Assembly (NCBI GenBank): GCA_958298945.1
Contig: OY282608.1
Span: 80,338,806-80,402,805 of the forward strand
DNA from: Atherix ibis
Taxonomy: Eukaryota > Arthropoda > Insecta > Diptera > Athericidae
Length of the DNA stretch: 64,000 nt
Reading direction: 5' to 3'
Shown here: positions 1 to 13,159 of the stretch, one piece after another
Layout of the letters: every line of letters begins with the position of its first letter
How positions within the stretch are numbered: position 1 is the first letter of the stretch
Notes under the pieces: model-generated
The model's input: only the letters and a program-made list of their open reading frames with translations
The model's database searches: none
What the model was told of the DNA's origin: nothing
Program-made: the position numbers and the translations under genes

Positions 1-1586
1 AACAAACCAACAAACCAACAAACCAACAAGCCAACAAGCCAACAAACCAACAAGCCAACATACGAACAAACCATCAAACCAACAAACCAACAAACAAATA
101 AACCAACAAACGAACAAACCAACAAACCAACAAACCAACAAGCCAACAAACCAACAAACCAACAAACCAACAAACCAACAAACCAACAAACCAACAAACC
201 AACAAGCCAACAAGCCAACAAGCCAACAAGCCAACAAACCAATACGACAACAAACGAACAAATGAACAAACCAACAAACCAACAAGCCAACAAACCAACA
301 AACCAACAAACCAACAAACCAACAAGCCAACAAGCCAACAAGCCAACAAACCAACAAACAAACAAACCAACACAACAACAAACCAACAAACCAACAATCC
401 AGCAAACCAACAAACCAACAAACCAATAAACCAACAAGCCAACAAACCAACAAACCAACAAACCAACAAACCAACAAACCAACAAACCAACAAACCAACA
501 AGCCAACAAGCCAACAAACCAACAGGCCAACATACGCACAAACCATCAAACCAACAAACCAACAAACAAATAAACCAACAAACGAACAAACTAACAAACC
601 AACAAGCCAACAAACTAACAAACCAACAAACCAACAAACCAACAAACCAACAAACCAACAAGCCAACAAGCCAACAAACGAACAAACCAAGAAACCAACA
701 TGCCAACAAACCAACAAACCAACAAGCCAACAAACCAACAAACCAACAAGCCAACAAGCCAACAAACCCAAAAACAAACAAAGGAACTAACGAACAAACC
801 AACAAACCAACAAACCAACAAACCAACAAACCAACAAACCAACAAACCAACAAACCAATAAGCCAACAAACGAACAAACCAACAAACAAACAAACCAACA
901 AACCAACAAACCAACAAACCAACAAACAAACAAACCAACAAACAAACAAAATAACAAACCAACAAACCAACAAACCAACAAACCAACAAGCCAACAAACC
1001 AACAAACCAACAAGCCAACAAACCAACAAACCAACAAACCAACAAACCAACAAGCCAACAAACCAACAAATTAACAAACCAAAAAACCAACAAGCCAACA
1101 AGCCAACAAACTAACAAACCAACAAACCAACAAACCAACAAACCAACAAACCAACAAACAAATAAACCAACAAACCCACAAACCAATAAACTAACAAACC
1201 AACAAACCAACATACCAACAAACCAACAAGCCAACAAGCCAACAAACCAACAAACCAACAAACCAACAAACTAACAAACCAACAAACCAACATACCAACA
1301 AACCAACAAACCAACAAGCCAACAAACCAACAAACCAACAAGCCAACAAACCAAAAAACCACAAACCAACAAAAAAAAAAAACAAACAAACGAACTAACG
1401 AACAAACCAACAAACCAACAAACCAACAAACCAACAATACAAAAAACCAACAAACGAACAAACCAACAAACCAACAAACTAACAAACCAACAAACCAACA
1501 AACCAACAAACCAACAAACCAACAAACCAACAAACCAACAAACCAACAAACCAATAAACCAACAAACCAACAAACCAAAAAACAAA
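1..1586. repeat. Left-edge satellite block, irregular variant order
   Basis: Octamer array with no long duplicate of itself that I could align inside this block. It carries a run of four consecutive AACAAGCC units near 203-235. The recurring landmark CATACG appears twice (near 60 and 531), each followed by CCATCAAACC and an ACAAATAAACC unit. That landmark returns across the window, for example near 9436, 10627 and 11493, so this block belongs to the same family as the rest. The array is already running at base 1 and so extends beyond the left edge. Confidence 0.85.
1371..1382 (+). repeat. A12 homopolymer run inside the satellite
   Basis: Twelve consecutive A residues, the longest homopolymer I saw in the window, directly after a 7-bp slipped unit (ACAAACC near 1361). 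It replaces C residues of about one and a half octamers. It could be a slippage expansion or a base-calling or assembly error, since homopolymers are a known weak point of long-read data. Confidence 0.85.
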
Positions 1587-3049
1587 CAAACGAACTAACG
1601 AACAAACCAACAAACCAACAAACCAACAAACCAATAAACCAACAAACGAGAAAACCAACAAACCGACAAACTAACAAACCAACAAACCAACAAACCAACA
1701 AACCAACAAACCAACAAACCAACAAACCAACAAACCAACAAACCAACAAACCAACAAACCAACAAACTAACAAACCAACCAACCAACAAGCCAACAAGCC
1801 AACAAACCGACAAGCCAACAAACGAACAAACGAACAAACCAATAAACCAACAAACCAACAAACGAACAAACTAACAAACCAACAAACCAACAAACCAACA
1901 AACCAATAAACCAACAAATCAACAAACCAACAAACCAACAAACCAACAAGCCAACAAACCAACAAGATAACAAGCCAACAAACCAACAAACGAACTAACG
2001 AACAAACCAACAAACCAACAAAACAACAAACCAACAAACCAACAAACCAATAAGCCAACAAACGAACAAACCAACAAACAAACAAACCAACAAACCAACA
2101 AACAAACAAACAAACAAACCAACAAACCAACAAACCAACAAACCAACAAACCAACAAACCAACAAACCAACAAACCAACAAGCCAACAAACCAACAAACC
2201 AACAAGCCAACAAACCAACAAACCAACAAACCAACAAACCAACAAACCAGCAAACAAATAGACCAACAAACCAACAAACCAATAAACTAACAAACCAACA
2301 AACCAACATACCAAAAACCAACAAGCCAACAAACCAACAAACCAACAAACCAAAAAACCAACAAGCCAACAAGCCAACAAACTAACAAACCAACAAACCA
2401 ACAAACCAACAAACCAACAAACCAACGAACAAATAAACCAACAAACCCACAAACCAATAAACTAACAAACCAACCAACCAACATACCAACAAACCAACAA
2501 ACCAACAAACCAACAAACCAACAAGCCAACAAACCAACAAACCAACAAACCAACAAACCAACAAACCAACATACCAACAAAGCAACAAACCAACAAGCCA
2601 ACAAACCAACAAACCAACAAGCCAACAAACCAAAAAACCACAAACCAACAAACCAAAAAACAAACAAACGAACTAACGAACAAACCAACAAACCAACAAA
2701 CCAACAAACCGACAAACCAAAAAACCAACAAACCAACAAACCAACAAACCAACAAGCTAACAAACCAACAAACCAACAAACCAACAAACCAACAAACCAA
2801 CAAACCAACAAACCAAAAAACAAACAAACGAACTAACGAACAAACCAACAAACCAACAAACCAACAAACCAACAAACCAACAAACGAACAAACCAACAAA
2901 CCGACAAACTAACAAACCAACAAACCAACAATACAAAAAACCAACAAACGAACAAACCAACAAACCAACAAACTAACAAACCAACAAACCAACAAACCAA
3001 CAAACCAACAAACCAACAAACCAACAAACCAACAAACCAAAAAACAAAC
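1587..3049. repeat. Higher-order repeat alpha, copy 1 (~1.5 kb)
   Basis: The ordered set of variant units here recurs about 1.5 kb to the right. Anchors: AACCGAC at 1661 and 3123 (offset 1462); AAACTAAC followed by half-unit shifts at 1764 and 3250 (1486); AACGAACTAACG near 1988 and 3482 (1494); CCAAAAACC at 2311 and 3813 (1502); AAACGAAC near 2882 and 4392 (1510). Every offset is 6 modulo 8 and the offset grows in multiples of 8, so the copies differ by gain or loss of whole octamers. Block edges are approximate. Confidence 0.75.
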
Positions 3050-4560
3050 AAACGAACTAACGAACAAACCAACAAACCAACAAACCAACAAACCAATAAA
3101 CCAACAAACGAAAAAACCAACAAACCGACAAACTAACAAACCAACAAACCAACAAACCAACAAACCAACAAACCAACAAACCAACAAACCAACAAACCAA
3201 CAAACCAACAAACCAACAAACCAACAAACCAACAAACCAACAAACCAACAAACTAACAAACCAACCAACCAACAAGCCAACAAGCCAACAAACCGACAAG
3301 CCAACAAACGAACAAACGAACAAACCAATAAACCAACAAACCAACAAACGAACAAACTAACAAACCAACAAACCAACAAACCAACAAACCAATAAACCAA
3401 CAAATCAACAAACCAACAAACCAACAAACCAACAAACCAACAAGCCAACAAACCAACAAGATAACAAGCCAACAAACCAACAAACGAACTAACGAACAAA
3501 CCAACAAACCAACAAAACAACAAACCAACAAACCAACAAACCAACAAACCAATAAGCCAACAAACGAACAAACCAACAAACAAACAAACCAACAAACCAA
3601 CAAACAAACAAACAAACAAACCAACAAACCAACAAACCAACAAACCAACAAACCAACAAACCAACAAACCAACAAACCAACAAACCAACAAGCCAACAAA
3701 CCAACAAACCAACAAGCCAACAAACCAACAAACCAACAAACCAACAAACCAGCAAACAAATAGACCAACAAACCAACAAACCAATAAACTAACAAACCAA
3801 CAAACCAACATACCAAAAACCAACAAGCCAACAAACCAACAAACCAACAAACCAAAAAACCTACAAGCCAACAAGCCAACAAACTAACAAACCAACAAAC
3901 CAACAAACCAACAAACCAACGAACAAATAAACCAACAAACCCACAAACCAATAAACTAACAACCCAACCAGCCAACATACCAACAAACCAACAAACCAAC
4001 AAACCAACAAACCAACAAGCCAACAAACCAACAAACCAACAAACCAACAAACCAACAAACCAACATACCAACAAACCAACAAACCAACAAGCCAACAAAC
4101 CAACAAACCAACAAGCCAACAAACCAAAAAATCACAAACCAACAAACCAAAAAACAAACAAACGAACTAACGAACAAACCAACAAACCAACAAACCAACA
4201 AACCGACAAACCAAAAAACCAACAAACGAACAAACCAACAAACCAACAAGCTAACAAACCAACAAACCAACAAACCAACAAACCAACAAACCAACAAACC
4301 AACAAACCAACAAACCAAAAAACAAACAAACGAACTAACGAGCAAACCAACAAACCAACAAACCAACAAACCAACAAACCAACAAACCAACAAACGAACA
4401 AACCAACAAACCGACAAACTAACAAACCAACAAACCAACAAACCAACAAACCAACAAACCAACAAACCAACAAACCAACAAACCAACAAACCAACAAACC
4501 AACAAACCAACAAACCAACAAACCAACAAACCAACAAACTAACAAACCAACCAACCAACA
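3050..4560. repeat. Higher-order repeat alpha, copy 2 (~1.5 kb)
   Basis: Direct, head-to-tail second copy of the 1587-3049 block, recognised by the same order of variant units, including the rare 5-A variant CCAAAAACC at 3813. It is a few octamers longer than copy 1. The last ~150 bp resemble the start of both copies (AACCGAC near 4409, AAACTAAC followed by AACCAACCAACC at 4536), so a partial third copy begins about here. The right edge is approximate. Confidence 0.72.
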
Positions 4561-5960
4561 AGCCAACAAGCCAACAAACCGACAAGCCAACAAACGAACA
4601 AACGAACAAACCAATAAACCAACAAACCAACAAACGAACAAACCAACAAACCAACAAACCAACAAACCAACAAACCAATAAACCAACAAACCAACAAACC
4701 AAAAAACCAACAAACCAACAAGCCAACAAACGAACAAACCAACAAACATACAAACCAACAAACCAACAAACCAACAAACCAACAAACCAACAAACCAACA
4801 AACCAACAAGCCAACAAACCAACAAACCAACAAACAAATAAACCAACAAACACACAAACCAATAAACTTACAAACCAACAAATCAACATACCAACAAACC
4901 AACAAACCAACAAGCCAACAAACCAACAAACCAACAAGCCAACAAACCAAAAAATAAACAAACGAACTAACGAACAAACCAACAAACCAGCAAACCAACA
5001 AACCAAAAAACCAACAAACGAACAAACCTACAAACCAACAAACAAACAAACCAACAAACCAACAAACAAACAAACCACCAAACCAACAAACCAACAAACC
5101 AACAAACCAACAAACCAACCAACCAACAAGCCAACAAGCCAACAATACGACAAGCCAACAAACGAACAAACGAACAAACCAATAAACTAACAAACCAACA
5201 AACGAACAAACCAACAAACCAATAAACCAACAAACCAACAAACCATTAAACCAACCAACCAACAAACCAACAAACCAACAAACCAACAAGATAACAAGCC
5301 AACAAACCAACAAACCAACAACCCAACAAACCAAAAAACCAACAAACCAACAAGCCAACAAACAAACAAACCAACAAACATACAAACCAACAAACCAACA
5401 AACCAACAAACCAACATGCCAACAAACCAACAAACCAACAAACCAACAAACCAACAAATAAATAGACCAACAAACCAACAAACCAACAAACCAACAAACC
5501 AACAAGCCAACAAACCAAAAACTAACAAACCAACAAACCAACAAACCAACAAACCAACAAACGAACAAACGAACAAACGAACAAACCAACAAACCAACAA
5601 ACCAACAAACCAACAAACCAACAAACCAACAAACCAACAAACCAACAAACCAACAAACCAACAAACAAACAAACCAACAAAACAATAAACCAACAATCCA
5701 GCAAACCAACAAACCAACAAACCAACAAACCAACAAGCCAATAAGCCAACAAACCAACAATCCAACACAAGAACAAACCATCAAACCAACAAACCAACAA
5801 ACAAATAAACCAACAAACGAACAAACCAACAAACCAACAAACCCACAAACCAACAAACCAACAAACCAACAAACCAACAAACCAACAAATCAACAAGCCA
5901 ACAAGCCAACAAGCCAACAAGCCAACAAACCAACAAACCAACAAACCAACAAACCAACAA
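4561..5960. repeat. Satellite block with partial alpha-type copy
   Basis: Octamer array that continues alpha-type order to roughly 5250 (AACCAACCAACC shift near 5115, AACGAACAAACG units near 5160) and then becomes a run of nearly perfect units. The stretch 5416-5688 is free of + strand stops by chance and reads as a polar N/Q/T/P/K repeat. I do not consider it a gene. No other feature is visible. Confidence 0.7.
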
Positions 5961-8900
5961 GCCAACAAGCCAACAAACTAATACGCCAAGAAACGAACAA
6001 ACGAACAAACCAACAAACCAACAAACCAACAAAACAACAAACCAACAAACCAACAAACCAACAAGCCAACAAGCCAACAAACCAATACGCCAAGAAACGA
6101 ACAAACGAACAAACCAACAAACCAACAAACCAACAAGCCAACAAACCAACAAACCGAAAAAACAAACAAACGAACTAACGAACAAACCAACAAACCAACA
6201 AACCAACAAACCAACAAACCAAAAAACCAACAAACGAACAAACCAACAAACCAACAAACTAACAAACCAACAAACCAACAAACCAACAAACCAACAAACC
6301 AACAAAACAACAAACCAACAAACCAACAAACCAACAAACCAAAAAACAAACAAACGAACTAACGAACAAACTAACAAACCAACAAACCAACAAACCAACA
6401 AACCAACAAACGAACAAACCAACAAACCGACAAACTAACAAACCAACAAACCAACAAACCAACAAATCAACAAACCAACAAACCAATAAACCAACAAACC
6501 AACAAACCAACCAACCAACAAACTAACAAACCAACCAACCAACAAGCCAACAAGCCAACAAACCGACAAGCCAACAAACGAACAAACGAACAAACCAATA
6601 AACCAACAAACCAACAAACAAACAAACCAACAAACCAACAAACCAACAAACCAATAAACCAACAAACCAACAAACCATCAAACCAACAAACCAACAAGCC
6701 AACAAACCAAAAAGATAACAAGCCAACAAACCAACAAACCAACAACCCAACAAACCAAAAAACCAACAAACCAACAAGCCAACAAACGAACAAACCAACA
6801 AACATACAAACCAACAAACCAACAAACCAACAAACCAACAAGCCAACAAACCAATAAACCAACAAACAAATAAACCAACAAACCAACAAACCAACAAATA
6901 AATAGACCAACAAACCAACAAACCAACAAACCAACAAACCAACAAGCCAACAAACCAAAAACTAACAAACCAACAAACCAACAAACCACCAACCAACAAA
7001 CGAACAAACCAACAAACCAACAAACCAACAAACCAACAAACCAACAAACCAACAAACCAACAAACCAACAAACCAACAAACCAACAAACCAACAAACCAA
7101 CAAACCAACAAACAAACAAACCAACAAAACAATAAACCAACAATCTAGCAAACCAACAAACCAACAAACCAACAAACCAACAAGCCAACAAGCCAACAAA
7201 CCAACAAGCCAACACAAGAACAAACCATCAAACCAACAAACCAACAAACAAATAAACCAACAAACGAACAAACCAACAAGCCAACAAACCCACAAACCAA
7301 CAAACCAACAAACCAACAAACCAACAAACCAACAAATCAACAAGCCAACAAGCCAACAAGCCAACAAGCCAACAAGCCAACAAACCAACAAAACAACAAA
7401 CCAACAAACCAACAAACCAATAAGCCAACAAACCAATACGCCAACAAACGAACAAACGAACAAACCAACAAACCAACAAACCAACAAGCCAACAAACCAA
7501 CAAACCAACAAACCAACAAACCAACAAGCCAACAAACCAATACGCCAAGAAACGAACAAACGAACAAACCAACAAACCAACAAACCAACAAGCCAACAAA
7601 CCAACAAACCAACAAACCAACAAGCCAACAACCCAATACGCCGACAAACCAACAACCCAACAAATCAACAAGCCAACAAGCCAACAAACCAATACGCCAA
7701 CAAACGAACAAACGAACAAACCAACAAACCAACAAACCAACAAGCCAACAAGCCAACAAACCAATACGCCAACAAACGAACACACGAACAAACCAACAAA
7801 CCAACAAACCAACAAACCAACAAGCAAACAAACCAATACGCCAAGAAACGAACAAACGAACAAACCAACAAACCAACAAACCAACAAGCCAACAAACAAA
7901 CAAACCAACAAACCAACAAGCCAACAAACCAACAAACCAACAAACAAACAAATCAACAAGCCAACAAGCTAAAAATCCAACAAGCCAACAAACCAACAAA
8001 CCAACAAACCAACAAGCCAGCAAGCAAACAAACCAATACGCCAACAAACGAACAAACGAACAAACCAACAAACCAACAAACCAACAAGCCAACAAACCAA
8101 TACGCCAAGAAACGAACAAACGAACAAACCAACAAACCAACAAACCAACAAGCCAACAAACCAACAAACCAACAAACCAACAAGCCAGCAAGCCAACAAA
8201 CCAATACGCAAACAAGCCAACAAACCAACAAACCAACAAACCAACAAACCAACAAACCGACAAAGTAACAAACCAACAAACCAACAAGCCAACAAACCAA
8301 GAAACCAACAAACCAACAAACCAACAAACCAACAAACCAACAAACCAACAAACCAACAAACCAACAAACCAACAAACCAACAAACCAACAAACCAACAAA
8401 CCAACAAACCAACAAACCAACAAACCAACAAACCAACAAACAAACAAACCAACAAAACAACAAACCAACAAACCAACAATCCAGCAAACCAACAAACCAA
8501 CAAACCAACAAGCCAATAAGCCAACAAACCAACAAGCCAACAAACGAACAAACCATCAAACCAACAAACCAACAAACAAATAAACCAACAAACGAACAAA
8601 CCAACAAACCAACAAACCAAGAAACCAACAAACCAACAAACCAACAAACCAACAAACCAACAAGCCAACAAGCCAACAAGCTAACAAGCCAACAAACCAA
8701 CAAACCAACAAACCAACAAGCCAACAATCCAACAAACCAATACGCCAAGAAACGAACAAACGAACAAACCAACAAACCAACAAACCAACAAGCCAACAAA
8801 CCAACAAACCAACAAACCAACAAGCCAACAAGCCAACAAACCAATACGCCAACAGGCCAACAAACCAACAAACCAACAAACCAACAAATCGACAAAGTAA
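5961..8900. repeat. ATACG-marked module zone (104-bp and other octamer-multiple spacings)
   Basis: The marker ATACG, usually in CAATACGCC and often followed by AAGAAACGAAC, occurs at 5981, 6085, 7436, 7540, 7636, 7692, 7764, 7836, 8036, 8100, 8204, 8740 and 8844. Spacings inside clusters are 104, 104, 96, 56, 72, 72, 200, 64, 104 and 104 bp, all multiples of 8; 104 (13 units) is the most frequent. The marker is usually preceded by one or more AACAAGCC units. The pattern suggests a 13-unit module copied and trimmed in whole octamers. The same 104-bp spacing recurs at 9635 and 9739. Confidence 0.8.
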
Positions 8901-11900
8901 CAAACCAACAAACCAACAAGCCAACAAACCAACAAACTAACAAACCAACAAACCAGCAAACCAACAAACCAACAAACCAACAAACCAACAAGCCAACAAA
9001 CAAACAAACCAACAAACGAACAAACCAACAAACCAACAAACCAACAAATCAACAAACCAACAAACCAACAAGCCAACAAACCAACAAACCAACAAACCAA
9101 TAAACCAACCAAACAACAAGCCAACAAACCAACAAACCAACAAACAAACAAACCAACAAACCAACAAACCAACAAACCAACAAGCCAAAAAACCAAATAT
9201 TAACAAACCAACAAACCAACAAACCAACAAACCAACAAACCAACAAACCAACAAACCAACAAACCAACAAACCAACAAACCAACAAACCAACAAACCAAC
9301 AAACCAACAAACCAACAAACCAACAAACAAACAAACCAACGAACCAACAAAACATCAAACCAACAATCCAGCAAACCAACAAACCAACAAACCAACAAAC
9401 CTACAAGCCAACAAGCCAACAAACCAACAAGCCAACATACGAACAATCCATCAAACCAACAAACCAACAAACAAATAAACCAACAAGCCAACAAACCAAC
9501 AAACCAACAAACCAACAAACCAACAAACCAACAAACCAACAAACCAACAAGCCAACAAGCCAACAAGCCAACAAGCCAACAAGCCAACAAACCAACAAAC
9601 CAACAAACCAACAAGCCAACAAGCCAACAAACCAATACGCCAACAAACCAACAAACCAACAAAACAACAAACCATCAAACCAACAAGCCAACAAACCAAC
9701 AAACCAACAAACCAACAAGCCAACAAGCCAACAAACCAATACGCCAACAAGCCAACAAACCAACAAACCAACAAATCAACAAACCGACAAAGTAACAAAC
9801 CAACAAACCAACAAGCCAACAAACCAACAAACCAACAAACCAACAAACCAACAAACCAACAAACCAACAAACCAACAAACCAACAAACAAACAAACCAAC
9901 AAAAAAACAAACCAACAAACCAACAAGCTAACAAACCAACAAACCAACAAACCAATAAACCAACCAACCAACAAGCCAACAAACCAACAAACGAACAAAC
10001 CAACAAACTAACAAACCAACAAACCAACGAACCAACAAGCCAAAAAACCAAAAAATTAACAAACCAACAAACCAACAAACCAACAAACGAACAAACTAAC
10101 AAACCAACAAATCAACAAACCAACAAACCAAAAAACCAACAAACCAACAAACCAATAAACCAACAAACCAACAAACCAACAAACCAACAAACCAACAAAC
10201 CAACAAACCAACAAACCAACAAGATAACAAGCCAACAAACCAACAAACCAACAAACCAACAAACCAACAAACCAACCAACCAACAAACCAACAAGCCAAC
10301 AAACCGACAAGCCAACAAACGAACAAACGAACAAACCAATAAACGAACAAACCAACAAACCAACAAACTAACAAACCAACAAACCAACAAGCTAACAAAC
10401 CAACAAACCAACAAACAAACAAACCAACAAACCAACAAACCAACAAACCAACAAACCAACAAACCAACAAGCCAAAAAACCAAATATTAACAAACCAACA
10501 AACCAACAAACCAACAAACCAACAAACAAACAAACCAACAAAACATCAAACCAACAATCCAGCAAACCGACAAACCAACAAACCAACAAACCTACAAGCC
10601 AACAAGCCAATAAACCAACAAGCCAACATACGAACAAACCATCAAACCAACAAACCAACAAACAAATAAACCGACAAAGTAACAAACCAACAAACCAACA
10701 AGCCAACAAACCAACAAACCAACAAACCAACAAACCAACAAACCAACAAACCAACAAACCAACAAACCAATAAACAAACAAACCAACAAAACAACAAACC
10801 AACAAACCAACAAGCTAACAAACCAACAAACCAACAAACCAATAAACCAACCAACCAACAAGCCAACAAACCAACAAACGAACAAACCAACAAACTAACA
10901 AACCAACAAACCAACGAACCAACAAGCCAAAAAACCAAAAAATTAACAAACCAACAAACCAACAAACGAACAAACCAACAAACCAACAAATCAACAAACC
11001 AACAAGCCAAAAAACCAACAAACCAACAAACCAATAAACCAACAAACCAACAAACCAACAAACCAACAAACCAACAAACCAACAAACCAACAAACCAACA
11101 AGATAACAAGCCAACAAACCAAGAAACCAACAAACCAACAAACCAACCAACCAACAAACCAACAAGCCAACAAACCGAAAAGCAAACAAACGAACAAACG
11201 AACAAACCAATAAACGAACAAACCAACAAACCAACAAACTAACAAACCAACAAACCAACAAGCTAACAAACCAACAAACCAACAAACAAACAAACAAACC
11301 AACAAACCAACAAACCAACAAACCAAAAAACTAACAAGCCAAAAAACCAAATATTAACAAACCAACAAACCAACAAACCAACAAACCAACAAACAAACAA
11401 ACCAACAAAACATCAAACCAACAATCCAGCAAACCAACAAACCAACAAACCAACAAACCTACAAGCCAACAAGCCAACAAACCAACAAGCCAACATACGA
11501 ACAAACCATCAAACCAACAAACCAACAAACAAATAAACCAACAAACGAACAAACAAACAAACCAACAAGCCAACAAACCAACAAACCAACAAACCAACAA
11601 ACCAACAAACCAACAAACCAACAAACCAACAAGCCAACAAGCCAACAAACCAATACGCCAACAAGCCAACAAACCAACAAACCAACAAACCAACAACCGA
11701 CAAAGTAACAAACCAACAAACCAACAAGCCAACAAACCAACAAACCAACAAACCAACAAACCAACAAACCAACAAACCAACAAACCAACAAACCAACAAA
11801 CCAACAAACCAACAAACAAACAAACCAACAAAACAACAAACCAACAAACCAACAAGCTAACAAACCAACAAACCAACAAACCAATAAACCAACCAACCCA

Positions 11901-13159
11901 CAAGCCAACAAACCAACAAACCAACAAACGAACAAACCAACAAACCAACAAGCCAACAAACCAACAAACCAACAAGCCAAAAAACCAAAAAATTAACAAA
12001 CCAACAAACCAACAAACCAACAAACTAACAAACCAACAAACCAACAAACCGACAAACCAACAAACCAACAAACCAACAAACCAACAAACCAACAAACAAA
12101 CAAACCAACAAAACAACAAACCAACAATCCAGCAAACCAACAAACCAACAAATCAACAAGCTAACAAACCAACAAACCAACAAACCAATACACCAACAAA
12201 CCAACAAACCAACAAACCAACAAACCAACAAGCCAACAAACCAACAAACCAACAAACCAACAAACCAATAAACCAACAAACCAACAAACCAACAAACCAA
12301 CAAACCAACAAACCAACAAACCAATAAGATAACAAGCCAACAAACCAACAAACCAACAACCCAACAAACCAAAAAACCAACAAACCAACAAGCCAACAAA
12401 CCAACAAACAAATAAACCAACAAACACACAAACCAATAAACTTACAAACCAACAAATCAACATACCAACAAGCCAACAAGCCAACAAACCAATACGCCAA
12501 CAAACGAACAAACCAACAAAACAACAAACCAACAAACCAACAAGCTAACAAACCAACAAACCAACAAACCAATAAACCAACCAACCCACAAGCCAACAAA
12601 CCAACAAACCAACAAACGAACAAACCAACAAACCAACAAGCCAACAAACCAACAAACCAACAAGCCAAAAAGCAAAAAATTAACAAACCAACAAACCAAC
12701 AAACCAACAAACTAACAAACCAACAAACCAACAAACCAACAAACCAACAAACCTACAAGCCAACAAGCCAACAAACCAACAAGCCAACATACGAACAAAC
12801 CATCAAACCAACAAACCAACAAACAAATAAACCAACAAACGAACAAACAAACAAACCAACAAGCCAACAGACCAACAAACCAACAAACCAACAAACCAAG
12901 AAACCAACAAACCAACAAACCAACAAGCCAACAAGCCAACAAACCAATACGCCAACAAGCCAACAAACCAACAAACCAACAAACCAACAAACCGACAAAG
13001 TAACAAACCAACAAACCAACAAGCCAACAAACCAACAAACCAACAAACCAACAAACCAACAAACCAACAAACCAACAAACCAACAAACCAACAAACAAAC
13101 AAACCAACAAAACAACAAACCAACAAACCAACAAGCTAACAAACCAACAAACCAACAAA
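8901..13159. repeat. Satellite block with ~0.9-1.3 kb modules marked by AAATATT
   Basis: The rare variant AAATATTAAC occurs at 9195, 10482 and 11349. Each is followed by the CATACG landmark (9436, 10627, 11493), at distances of 241, 145 and 144 bp. The module is therefore repeated at 1,287 and 867 bp with loss of about 96 bp (12 octamers) in the later copies. From about 12,000 the order changes to the type seen in the next block: ATACACC at 12188, then the gap-prone run CCAACCAACCCACAAGCC. Edges are approximate. Confidence 0.72.

Noticed and set aside
1371..1382. A12 tract as a polyadenylation or retroelement tail
   Set aside because: It is flanked on both sides by ordinary octamers, with no element sequence and no target-site duplication.
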